From positions 1 to 26,860 of the forward strand of contig CAYPTB010000001.1 of assembly GCA_964413535.1 (NCBI GenBank): a stretch of DNA of 26,860 nt, read 5' to 3'. Origin of the DNA: CAYPTB01 sp964413535. Lineage in GTDB: Bacteria; Planctomycetota; UBA1135; GCA-002686595. This document shows, one piece after another, positions 15,421-23,206 of this stretch; positions within the stretch are counted from its first letter, which is position 1; every line of letters starts with the position of its first letter. The translations under genes were made by a program, and so were the position numbers. Under the pieces are notes generated by a model. That model ran no database searches. It saw nothing but the letters and a program-made list of their open reading frames with translations, and was not told the DNA's origin.

Positions 15421-16551
15421 ATGAACCCGCGATCGCTCCCCCGCGCCCGACTCCGCCCCTTCCACGCATTCGCCGCCGTCGCGCTCGTCTCCGGTCTGGC
15501 CTGCGGAGCACCGGATCACGACGTCGTCCTCTACTGCGCGCTCGACCAGGTGCACTCGGAGCCGCTGATCAAGCGTTTCGAGGAGGAAACCGGCCTGCGC
15601 GTACGGGCGGAGTTCGACGTGGAGGCGAACAAGACCGTCGGGCTCGTCCAGCGCATCCGCGCGGAGAGCGCTCACCCGCGCTGCGACGTCTTCTGGAACA
15701 ACGAGATCGCGAACACGGTCGCGCTGGCCGACGAGGGTCTGCTGGAGAGCTACTCCTCGCCGAGCGCGGCAGACATCCCCGCCCAATTCGTCGATCCCGA
15801 GCACCGCTGGACCGGCTTCGCGGCGCGCGCGCGCGTGTTCATCGTGAACACGGACTTGGTGAAGGACTGGAAGAGCTTCGACGCCAACGCCTATCGCATG
15901 TGGGACCTGCTCGACCCGAAGTGGGCCGGCAAGGTCGGCATGGCACGACCGCTGACCGGGACCACGCTAACTCACATGGCGGCCCTCTTCAGCGTGTTGG
16001 GCGAGGACGAAGCACTGCGCTACTTGACGGATATCCGCGAAGCGAACCGCGCGGGTCGACTCGAGCTCACGAGCGGCAATGCACAAGTGATGCGCCAGGT
16101 ACGCGACGGACAGCTCGCCTGGGGTTGGACCGACAGCGACGACTACAACGTCGCGCGCGAAGCGGGTGCTCCGGTGGCGATCGTGTATCCGGATCAGTTC
16201 TCCGGAAAGATCTTCGCCCTGCACTACCTGACCGAAGACGGAAGCATCGACCCGCGCACCTTCGAGCCCGGCATCGGCACGCTGTTCATCCCCAACACCG
16301 TCGCGATCGTGAAGGGCGCGCCGCACCTCGACGCGGCACGGCGGCTCGTCGACTTCATCCTGAGCCCCGCCGTCGAGGAGGCGCTCGCGTTCTCGCCTTC
16401 GGCGCAGATCCCCGTGCGCGACTCCGTCCCGCGACCCGAGCACGTAATCGGCATCGACCGCTTCTACACGGTCATGGACGTCGACTTCACCGCCGTCGGC
16501 CGCGAGCTCCCGAAGCGCCACGAGCTCTTCAAGGAGATGTTCCTGGATTGA
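15421..16551 (+). CDS. Ferric-iron-type ABC transporter substrate-binding (lipo)protein
   Basis: 376 aa, ATG start. Basic N-terminus, hydrophobic FHAFAAVALVSGLA, then Cys28: a signal peptide with an approximate lipobox, so probably anchored in the periplasm. The body matches the Fe3+ branch of family-1 binding proteins: VVLYCALDQVHSEPLIKRFEEETGLRV-type opening, CDVFWNNEI (about 88-96), LLDPKWAGKVGMARP (about 160-174) and tyrosines that could supply iron ligands (for example YCALD, DDYNV). It is followed after 58 bp by the permease gene. It probably delivers Fe3+ or a similar polar ligand; phosphonate, thiamine and polyamine binders share the fold, so the metal assignment is an inference. Confidence 0.85.
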   Translation: MNPRSLPRARLRPFHAFAAVALVSGLACGAPDHDVVLYCALDQVHSEPLIKRFEEETGLRVRAEFDVEANKTVGLVQRIRAESAHPRCDVFWNNEIANTVALADEGLLESYSSPSAADIPAQFVDPEHRWTGFAARARVFIVNTDLVKDWKSFDANAYRMWDLLDPKWAGKVGMARPLTGTTLTHMAALFSVLGEDEALRYLTDIREANRAGRLELTSGNAQVMRQVRDGQLAWGWTDSDDYNVAREAGAPVAIVYPDQFSGKIFALHYLTEDGSIDPRTFEPGIGTLFIPNTVAIVKGAPHLDAARRLVDFILSPAVEEALAFSPSAQIPVRDSVPRPEHVIGIDRFYTVMDVDFTAVGRELPKRHELFKEMFLD

Positions 16552-16609
16552 GCGCGCCGCTCCCGGCGCTCGCCAGGGCGCGAGCCGAGTTCGCGGAGAG
16601 CGCCGCACG

Positions 16610-18196
16610 ATGAGCCGGCCGCTCGTCGCCCTCGCACTGTTCGTGTTCGCGCTCGCGGGGCTCGCGCCGCTCGTCGCGATGCTCGCGAACGTGAGCGCGG
16701 GCGACCTCGCGGCGCTGGGCGAGCCCCGCGCGCTGTCGCTGCTCGGACGCACGCTCTCGCTCGGGCTCTCGAGCGCGGCGATCGCCCTCGCCCTGGGGCT
16801 GCCGTTCGGCTGGCTCGTGGCGCGCACGGACGTACCGGGCGCCGCCTGGCTGCGCCCGCTCGGGATCGTCCCGCTCCTGATGCCGACGCTCGTGCTCGCC
16901 ATGAGCTGGGCGCCGCTCACGGAGCTGCGCGGCGCGAGCGCGGCGACGCTCTTCCTAGCCGGCTCGACCTTTCCGCTGGTCGCGCTGTTCGCCGCGCGCG
17001 CGTTCGAGCGCATCGACGCGCGCCGCGAGGAGGCGGCGCTGCTCGCGGGGGGCACGCGGGCCGTGCTGGCGATGGAGCTCCCGCTCGTGCTGCCTGCGGC
17101 CTTGGCAGGCACTTGCCTGGCGTTCGCCTTCACGGTCAACGACTTCGCCGTGCCCGACTACGTGTCGTCGGTGGGTCCGAAGTTCAACGTGTACGCCGAC
17201 GAGATCTTCTTCGCCTGGCGCGACTTCGCGAACCCCGGCGCGGCCGTGGCGAGCGCGCTGCCGTTGATCGCGCTCTCGCTCGGGGCACTCCTCCCGGTGC
17301 TCGCGCTGCGCCGGCGCGGGGCTCTGGCGACGCTCGACGGAGGGTTCGTGACGCCGGCGCGACTCCCGCTGCGCGGCTGGCGCTGGCCGGCCTTCGCCTT
17401 CTGCGCTGCGGTCGTCGCCCTTGCCGCGCTCGTTCCGCTCGGGCGCATGGCGTGGGAAGCGTCGGGCGGGCCGCGGCTGTGGAAGGAGAAGGGGCTCGCG
17501 GAGCTCTCCCTGGTGCTGCCCGCGCAGTGGGAGAACTTGCAGACCGCCTTCGGGCTCGCGCTCGAGCGCTCGCGCTCGGACCTGCAGAACTCCCTCGTGT
17601 GGTCGGCCGCAGCGGCGCTCGCCTGCACCGCGATCGGGCTCGTGCTCGGCCACGCGATCGAGCGCGCGCGCCGGCGCCCGGTGGGCCGCGCGCTCGAGCT
17701 GCTCTCGCTGGTACCCCTCGCCGCTCCTGCGATCCTGGTGGGCATCGGATCGATCGTCGTGTGGAACCACGCCGCGACAGCCGACTTCTACGAGAGCGGG
17801 GCGATGGTGGTCCTGCTCTTCTGCGGACGCTTCGCGACCTTCGCCGTCCTGCTCCTGTCGGGCGCCGTCGCATCGCTCTCGCCCGCGTTGGAGGAAGCCG
17901 CGGCGCTGGCTGGAGTTCCCCCGGCGCGCCGGCTCGCGTCCGTCGTCGCGCCGCCGCTCCTGGGATCGCTCGCGGCGAGCACCGTGCTCGTGTTCGTCTT
18001 CGCCATGCGCGAGCTCGACGCGGCGATCCTCGTCCCCGCCGCCAACAAGACGGCGATCCTGCGCGTGTACAACGGCGTGCACTTCGGACGTGACGACTAC
18101 GTGGCGGCGCTGACGCTGCTGCTCGTGTTCGCGATCCTGTTGCCGGGGCTCTTGTGGACCCTCTTCGCTCGCAAGCGACTCGAGGTCCTGCCTTGA
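16610..18196 (+). CDS. Iron-type ABC transporter permease (fused two-domain, FbpB-like)
   Basis: 528 aa, ATG preceded by GGAGAG about 9 nt away. About 12 membrane segments form two homologous halves, each with a cytoplasmic EAA coupling loop: EEAALLAGG (140-148) and EEAAALAGV (428-436). One polypeptide with two permease domains is typical of ferric-iron (FbpB/FutB/AfuB) importers rather than of the spermidine or sulfate systems with two separate permeases. The stop TGA overlaps a TTG that probably starts the ATPase gene. Together with the upstream binding protein and downstream ATPase it makes a complete importer. Confidence 0.92.
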   Translation: MSRPLVALALFVFALAGLAPLVAMLANVSAGDLAALGEPRALSLLGRTLSLGLSSAAIALALGLPFGWLVARTDVPGAAWLRPLGIVPLLMPTLVLAMSWAPLTELRGASAATLFLAGSTFPLVALFAARAFERIDARREEAALLAGGTRAVLAMELPLVLPAALAGTCLAFAFTVNDFAVPDYVSSVGPKFNVYADEIFFAWRDFANPGAAVASALPLIALSLGALLPVLALRRRGALATLDGGFVTPARLPLRGWRWPAFAFCAAVVALAALVPLGRMAWEASGGPRLWKEKGLAELSLVLPAQWENLQTAFGLALERSRSDLQNSLVWSAAAALACTAIGLVLGHAIERARRRPVGRALELLSLVPLAAPAILVGIGSIVVWNHAATADFYESGAMVVLLFCGRFATFAVLLLSGAVASLSPALEEAAALAGVPPARRLASVVAPPLLGSLAASTVLVFVFAMRELDAAILVPAANKTAILRVYNGVHFGRDDYVAALTLLLVFAILLPGLLWTLFARKRLEVLP

Positions 18197-18867
18197 CCGG
18201 CGCGTCGATCCTCGTGCGGGGCCTCGCGATCACGGCCAGCCGCGTGACGATCCTCGGGCCGCTCGATCTGGAGCTGGAGCCGGGCGAGTATCGCTGCGTG
18301 CTCGGGCACTCGGGCTCGGGCAAGACCACGCTCCTGCGCGCGATCGCGGGCCTCGCGACGCCGACCCGGGGCACGGTCGCCCTCGACGGGCGCGAGGCGA
18401 GCCGAGCGGGGCGCGTGCTCGTGCGACCCGAGCGACGCGGCGTCGGCATGGTCTTCCAGGGGGGAGCCCTGTGGCCGCACATGAGCGTCGGGAAGACGCT
18501 GCGCTTCGTCCTGGCGCACGCGGGCACGCCGCGCTCGGAGCGCGCGAAGCGCACGGCGGAGCTCTTGGATCTCGTGCGCCTCGCGGGTTACGAGGAGCGC
18601 ATGCCCGGCTACCTCTCCGGCGGCGAGGCCCAGCGCCTGGCGCTCGCGCGCGCCCTGGCCTCGAGTCCGCGCGTGCTGCTGCTCGACGAGCCGCTCGGAC
18701 CGCTGGACGCGGAGCTGCGCGGCGAGCTCGCCGACATGCTGAGGGAGCTGCACGGGCGCTTGCGCTTCACGGCGCTGCACGTCACGCACGACCCCGGCGA
18801 ACCCGCGCGCCTGGGCGTCGCGTCCGCGCACCTGGCGAACGGCCGCTGGAAGGCAGGCTCGGCGTGA
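18193..18867 (+). CDS. Iron-type ABC transporter ATPase (short, FbpC-like)
   Basis: 224 aa if started at the TTG that overlaps the permease stop; the frame also offers GTG at 18154 (43-bp overlap) and GTG at 18214. Complete nucleotide-binding domain: Walker A GHSGSGKTT (38-46), Q-loop VFQ (87-89), signature LSGGEAQR (141-148), Walker B VLLLDEP (161-167), D-loop GPLDAE and switch His199 (VTHD). FbpC/PotA-type ATPases are normally about 350 residues with a C-terminal regulatory beta domain; this one stops right after the catalytic domain, so that layer of control is absent. Its stop overlaps the cytochrome gene start (GTGA). Confidence 0.9.
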   Translation: MTGASILVRGLAITASRVTILGPLDLELEPGEYRCVLGHSGSGKTTLLRAIAGLATPTRGTVALDGREASRAGRVLVRPERRGVGMVFQGGALWPHMSVGKTLRFVLAHAGTPRSERAKRTAELLDLVRLAGYEERMPGYLSGGEAQRLALARALASSPRVLLLDEPLGPLDAELRGELADMLRELHGRLRFTALHVTHDPGEPARLGVASAHLANGRWKAGSA

Positions 18868-19880
18868 GGCTCCTTCGGCCGATCGCGGGCGTCGTGTGCG
18901 CCGTCCTCGGAGTCTGGCTCCTCGTGAGCGTCTTCCACGCGCCGGCCGAGAGCGCCGCGCCGGTCGCATTCACGAGTTCGCGCGACTGCCGCGCCTGCCA
19001 TGCGGAGGTCTACGCCGAGTGGGAGCGGAGCCAGCACGCCATGGCCTGGACCAATCCCGCCGTGCGCGCGCTCTCCAACGACTTCGCCAATCAGGATTGC
19101 ATCGACTGCCACGCTCCGCGTCCGGTGTTCGTGAGCGGAATCGGGGAGCGCGTGCTGCCGCGCGCGACGCGCCGCGTCGAGGGCGTCGACTGCATCGCGT
19201 GTCACCAGCTCCCGGACGAAAAGGACGCCGCGGGGAACCTCGTCCCGGGCGGCATGGCGGGCACGATCACGAACGAGCGCGCGGCCTGCCGGCCCGTCCA
19301 GACGCTCGAGCTCGCGCGGGTCGAGTTCTGCTCCGGCTGCCACGACCAGCACCAGACCGTGCAGCAGTGGAAGGACTCGGAGTGGCCCGCGCGCGGCGAG
19401 GACTGCCTCTCGTGCCACATGCCCTTCCGCGACGGCGACGCGAGCTCGGGACGCTCGCACGTGTGCCTGGGAGGCAACGATCTCGCGCTCCTGAAGCGCG
19501 CGGTCCTGCTGCGCGCCGTGCGCGCGGGCGAGGGCTGGGTCGTCGAGGTCGAGAACGTCGGGGCGGGGCACAGCTTCCCCACGGACGAGCGCTCGCGCGC
19601 GGCGGACGTCTTCTGGCGTCCTCGGGCCTCGAACGGGAGCGCTCCCGTCGCGTGGCGACACCTGCATCGCTTCCGCAGCCCCTACCGGCACGAGGTGGAC
19701 GTCCCCGACACGCTGCTCGCGGCGCACGAAACGCGACGCATCCCCATCGAAGCGGCGGAGGGCGTGGGCGCCGTCGAGGTCGCGCTCTTCTACAAGCGCT
19801 CGCCGTACTTCGCGGATCCCGAGCATCCCGATCCCGAGCGCGAGGCGATCCTCGTGCACAGCCTGGTGCTCGAACCGTGA
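18864..19880 (+). CDS. Pentaheme cytochrome c (cytochrome c554-like family)
   Basis: 338 aa from a GTG overlapping the ATPase stop (GTGA). Residues 1-26 contain one hydrophobic segment (IAGVVCAVLGVWLLVSVF), a signal anchor or signal peptide, so it is periplasmic. Five CxxCH heme sites: 42-46, 79-83, 110-114, 156-160 and 181-185. The first sits in CRACHAEVYAEWERSQHAMA, the pattern of the cytochrome c554 family in which a distal His of SQHA can ligate heme. Residues about 200-338 have no hemes and include NVGAGHSFPTDERSR, a beta-domain motif often found in such multiheme proteins. It is translationally linked to a metal-type importer, which suggests electron transfer to a metal or envelope substrate; no substrate can be read. 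Confidence 0.9.
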   Translation: MRLLRPIAGVVCAVLGVWLLVSVFHAPAESAAPVAFTSSRDCRACHAEVYAEWERSQHAMAWTNPAVRALSNDFANQDCIDCHAPRPVFVSGIGERVLPRATRRVEGVDCIACHQLPDEKDAAGNLVPGGMAGTITNERAACRPVQTLELARVEFCSGCHDQHQTVQQWKDSEWPARGEDCLSCHMPFRDGDASSGRSHVCLGGNDLALLKRAVLLRAVRAGEGWVVEVENVGAGHSFPTDERSRAADVFWRPRASNGSAPVAWRHLHRFRSPYRHEVDVPDTLLAAHETRRIPIEAAEGVGAVEVALFYKRSPYFADPEHPDPEREAILVHSLVLEP

Positions 19881-21415
19881 AGCACGTCGGGAGCGCGATG
19901 CTCTGGGTCTGGCTCGGCTTGGCGAGCGCCTGCTCGGAGCCGGGCGCGCCCGTGGCGTCGCGTCCCGCGTTCGAGCTCTTCCCGGTCGTCGAGAGGAGCA
20001 TGGCGCTCCTCGAGGACGAGCTCGCCGCGGCTCGGGACGACGCGCCCGGCGCGACGCCCGAGGGGCGCGAGGTCGAGGAAGAGGTGCGCGGCCTGGTCAC
20101 CTTCCTGGCGTCGTCCCCGCCTGCCCTGCGCTCCTCCGTGATCGCCGACCTCGAGCGAGTCGGTCCTTCGGCCACGCCGACCCTCGCGGCGCTCGCCGTG
20201 TCCGAGACCGCGAGCGCCGACGAGCGCGCGGCCGCGATCGAGCTGCTCGGCGCGCTGGACGACGTGCGTTCGGCCGAGCAGCTCCTCTCGCTCGTCGAAG
20301 CGTCGCGCGTGGGTTGGGTGCGCTCGCACGCGGCCTGGCGCCTCGGCCAAGGGACGCAGGACTGGGTCGTTCCGCGCCTCGTGCTGCGGCTCAAGTACGA
20401 GACCGACTTCGAAGCGGTCGTGTGGATCGCGTGCGCGCTCGCACGCTTTTCGAACTACTCAGGCGTCGCGGGGCTCGCCAACGTGGCGCGTTCCGCGCCC
20501 GACGACGCCGTTCGGACGCTGGCGGCCGATGAGCTCGCCCGCATCCTTGCCAAGTTCGACACCGAGGAGCTCGCCCGCCGGGGCGGTGGCACCGATGCGA
20601 CGGGGCTCGAGTGGGCCTGGAGCCGCTGGGACGGCAGCCCGGCTTCCGAGACGGCGGGGCTCTTCTCCGAGCCGGAGCGCTCGGCGCGTTACCGACTCGC
20701 CGTGTGGCGCGAGATCCGTTCCCTGGGCGACTTCCAGTTGCGCGGCGTCGACGACGCGCGCTTCGTCCTCTCCAACCTCGGCCCGTCGGCCGCGGTCCTG
20801 CTGGCGCGCGCGCTGCACGACGCGAGCCCCCACGTGCGCGTGCACGCGGCGCAGTGCCTGGAGCGCATGGGACCGCGCGCATCGATCGCCGGAGGAGAGC
20901 TCGTGAAGGCGCTCTCCGATCCCGAGCTCGCGCCGTCCGCCGCGGCGGCGTTGGGGCGCGTCGGCCACCCGGAAGCCGCGTCCGCGTTGGCCGCGTGCAC
21001 GCTGCGCGGCGGCGACCTCGGGCTGCGCGTCGCGGCCGCGCGCGCCCTGGGGGGCCTGGGCTTGGCGAGCTCCGTCCCGGCCCTCGCGTCGCTCCTCGAT
21101 CCGAGCGAGCCTGTCGACTTGCGGCAGGCGGCCGCCGAGGCCATCGCCTATGCGGGTGCGGGCGAGCGAACGGCCGCGCAACTGTGCGCCTTCCTCGAGT
21201 CGACCGAGGTCGATCCGACTTCGAGCGCCGCCGCGCTGCGCCATTGGCTCGCGCAGCGCGAGCGCGAGGGTTCGCTCCGCGCTCGAGCGGTCCTGGAGGA
21301 GTGGGACGCGCTGAACGGACCGGTCGGCGTCGTCGAGACCAGGGAGGAGATCGCCGCCCGTCGGCGTGCGCGCGCCGCGCTCGTGCGCGGGGCCCTGCCG
21401 GAGCTCCTGCGGTAG
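19877..21415 (+). CDS. HEAT-repeat lipoprotein
   Basis: 512 aa from a GTG overlapping the cytochrome stop (GTGA). The signal sequence AMLWVWLGLASAC ends at a Cys with a fair lipobox (LASAC), so it is likely a lipoprotein. The rest is alpha-solenoid: HEAT-like helical pairs recur, for example ADERAAAIELLGALDD, VRSHAAWRLGQG, VRVHAAQCLERMGP, LRVAAARALGGLGL and LRQAAAEAIAYAG, interrupted at about 220-270 by a Trp-rich non-repeat stretch (LEWAWSRWDG). No catalytic motif. As the last gene of the coupled operon it is probably a scaffold or docking protein for the cytochrome or transporter. It converges on the next gene with a 7-bp gap. Confidence 0.82.
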   Translation: MKHVGSAMLWVWLGLASACSEPGAPVASRPAFELFPVVERSMALLEDELAAARDDAPGATPEGREVEEEVRGLVTFLASSPPALRSSVIADLERVGPSATPTLAALAVSETASADERAAAIELLGALDDVRSAEQLLSLVEASRVGWVRSHAAWRLGQGTQDWVVPRLVLRLKYETDFEAVVWIACALARFSNYSGVAGLANVARSAPDDAVRTLAADELARILAKFDTEELARRGGGTDATGLEWAWSRWDGSPASETAGLFSEPERSARYRLAVWREIRSLGDFQLRGVDDARFVLSNLGPSAAVLLARALHDASPHVRVHAAQCLERMGPRASIAGGELVKALSDPELAPSAAAALGRVGHPEAASALAACTLRGGDLGLRVAAARALGGLGLASSVPALASLLDPSEPVDLRQAAAEAIAYAGAGERTAAQLCAFLESTEVDPTSSAAALRHWLAQREREGSLRARAVLEEWDALNGPVGVVETREEIAARRRARAALVRGALPELLR

Positions 21416-21422
21416 CGCCGAA

Positions 21423-22334
21423 TCAGATGTGGAAGACGACGGCGCCGACGACGACGGCGAGCCACAGGAGCCCGTTCACGAGGAAGATCGTGTCGCCGCC
21501 CAACAGGATGCGCGTCGGGTTCTCGCCCTTCGCGTGCGCGTCGACGAGGTACATGTAGCGGCCGACGCCGAAGACGACGAAGGGCACGGTCCACACCAGC
21601 TTGGAGTCCTCGCCGAACTTGGCCAGGGTCTCCTGGTCGACCGTGTACATCGCGTAGCAGATGATCGTGCAGGCGGCCAGCACCGACGTCATCTGGTCCA
21701 GGAAGCCCGTCGTGTACTCGTCGAGGATCGCGCGATGCGCACGCTTGTCGTCACCGAGGAGCACGATCTCGGCGCGGCGCTTGTTGAGCGCGAGGAACAG
21801 GGCCAGGAACAGCGTGCACAGGAGGAGCCAGTGCGAGATCTCCGCGCGGGACGCGAGTCCCCCGCCCTGCACCCGCAGCAGGAACCCAGCCGCGATGCAG
21901 AAGGCATCGACGAGCAGGACGTGCTTGAGCTTCAGGCTGTAGACGAGGTTCAGCGCCATGTAGCCCGCGACGATCGCGAGCACGCCGAGTGCGCCGTTCC
22001 CCGCGATCCACGCCAGCGCCAGCGCGCCCGTCGCACAGACCCCGGCCAGCGCGAGCGCCGTCCCGATCGCGATCTCCCCGGCCGCGATCGGTCGCTTGCG
22101 CTTCTCCGGATGGACCCGGTCGCCCTCGACGTCCACGACGTCGTTGACGAGGTAGATGGAGCTCGAGCCCAGGCAGAAGGCGAAGAACGCCGCGAGCGTG
22201 TGCAGGAGGTCGCTCGCGACCGGCTCGTACCCGGCGCGCTCGTCGCCGAAGGCGAACGCCAACGCCGCCAGGACGAAGAGGTTCTTCGACCACTGGTGGG
22301 GCCGCAGGGCGCGCAGCGCAGCCGGCAATCTCAT
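21423..22334 (-). CDS. UbiA-family prenyltransferase, decaprenyl-phosphate phosphoribosyltransferase type
   Basis: 303 aa integral membrane enzyme with about eight or nine helices. First Asp-rich motif NDVVDVEGD (64-72) followed by HPEKRKRPIAAG, and second motif YSLKLKHVLLVD (132-143), bind the polyprenyl-phosphate and magnesium. The RPHQWSKN opening (11-18), the HPEKRKRPIA block and the length match the 5-phosphoribosyl-1-pyrophosphate:decaprenyl-phosphate group (Rv3806c type), which makes prenyl-phosphoryl ribose for cell-envelope glycans, rather than quinone or heme enzymes. AAAGGA abuts the ATG directly; a TTG two codons later has better spacing (6 nt), so the true start may be 22328. The acceptor chain length is not readable. 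Confidence 0.85.
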   Translation of the reverse strand: MRLPAALRALRPHQWSKNLFVLAALAFAFGDERAGYEPVASDLLHTLAAFFAFCLGSSSIYLVNDVVDVEGDRVHPEKRKRPIAAGEIAIGTALALAGVCATGALALAWIAGNGALGVLAIVAGYMALNLVYSLKLKHVLLVDAFCIAAGFLLRVQGGGLASRAEISHWLLLCTLFLALFLALNKRRAEIVLLGDDKRAHRAILDEYTTGFLDQMTSVLAACTIICYAMYTVDQETLAKFGEDSKLVWTVPFVVFGVGRYMYLVDAHAKGENPTRILLGGDTIFLVNGLLWLAVVVGAVVFHI

Positions 22335-22437
22335 TCCTTTGGGGAGCCTCTACGCCGCTCGGAGGGAGCCGTCGCCCGCGCTCACGCCGAGCTCGGAGAC
22401 GCGCACCCTAGAGTCTCGGCCGGGCGATCTCCAGGCG

Positions 22438-23079
22438 TCAGTCGAGGCTGAACTTCTGGAGATCCTCCAGGGCGGAATCGGGCCCCACCACCAGGATCTC
22501 GTCCGCTCCGATCGTCCCGCGCTCCCGCTCGTCGAAGAGCTCGAACGTCTGCACCGATCCGTCGCTGTACAGCACGTTGGTCGTCGTGCTGTGGTTCATG
22601 CCGCCGTCGTTGTCGTCGGCCACGAGCGGCTCCTTGCCGTCGCCGGGGAACTTGCGCAGGGGGAAGCGCTCGCAATCCCGACCGGCGTAGGCGGACCAGG
22701 TCCCGTCCACGAGGTCGAGGTCCGTCCACCATTCGAGGGGCTCGCGGTCGCGCAGGGCGAGCGAGCCGATGTCGACCCCCGGACAGGTGAGCTTGCGCGC
22801 GTTCGTCTTCGTGTTGGCCATGGCCCCCCGGGTGACGAGCTCGGCGAAGAACGCCACGCCGCTCTCGCTCGGGATGCGGTCGTACTTCGACTTGTACAGG
22901 AGCATGCCGGAGTGGAGCTCGTGCAGGTTCTCGGCGCAGGCCCTGACCTCGGCCGTGTCGAAGTAGTCCGGCAGGTTCTTGACGAGGTAGAAGCCGAGGA
23001 TCCCGATGATCACCATCACGGCCAGGATCTCGATCAGCGTGAAGCCCTGGCGGCGCGAGCGCGGGGTCGGAGGAGTCAT
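22438..23079 (-). CDS. Type II secretion/pilin-like prepilin with H-x9-DG motif
   Basis: 213 aa, ATG start. RRQGFTLIEILAVMVIIGIL (9-28) is a class III prepilin signal: cleavage after Gly12, methylated Phe13 and Glu17 at mature position 5. A helical stem (about 13-65) leads to a globular domain. Near the C-terminus His163 is followed nine residues later by Asp173-Gly174, the H-x9-DG signature of a prepilin-like group (DUF1559-type) expanded in Planctomycetes and allied phyla. The function of the group is not settled: candidates are pseudopilins of secretion systems or surface proteins. It stands alone, with no pilin assembly genes next to it. Confidence 0.9.
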   Translation of the reverse strand: MTPPTPRSRRQGFTLIEILAVMVIIGILGFYLVKNLPDYFDTAEVRACAENLHELHSGMLLYKSKYDRIPSESGVAFFAELVTRGAMANTKTNARKLTCPGVDIGSLALRDREPLEWWTDLDLVDGTWSAYAGRDCERFPLRKFPGDGKEPLVADDNDGGMNHSTTTNVLYSDGSVQTFELFDERERGTIGADEILVVGPDSALEDLQKFSLD

Positions 23080-23206
23080 GGGCGGAGGGGTCTTGGACCG
23101 GTCGTGGAAGCCAGAACCGTACGCCAGTAGGCTGCGGTCGGGCGCGGGTCACGCCCTTGCGTGGATCCACGGGGGGGCCGCGATCCGCGCCGCGCGAGCG
23201 ATCCGC
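23080..23206. promoter_or_regulatory. Intergenic region metK to prepilin
   Basis: These 127 bp lie after the metK stop and before the leftward prepilin start. The palindrome GTGGATCCAC is at 23161-23170; its half GTGGATC also occurs in the direct repeats upstream of metK. No T-tract terminator and no Shine-Dalgarno before the prepilin ATG are evident. Confidence 0.3.

Noticed and set aside
12893..15511. Single fusion of aminotransferase region and threonine aldolase
   Set aside because: The aldolase frame runs on upstream only as an out-of-frame shadow of the aminotransferase gene; the two genes are in different frames and overlap by GTGA.
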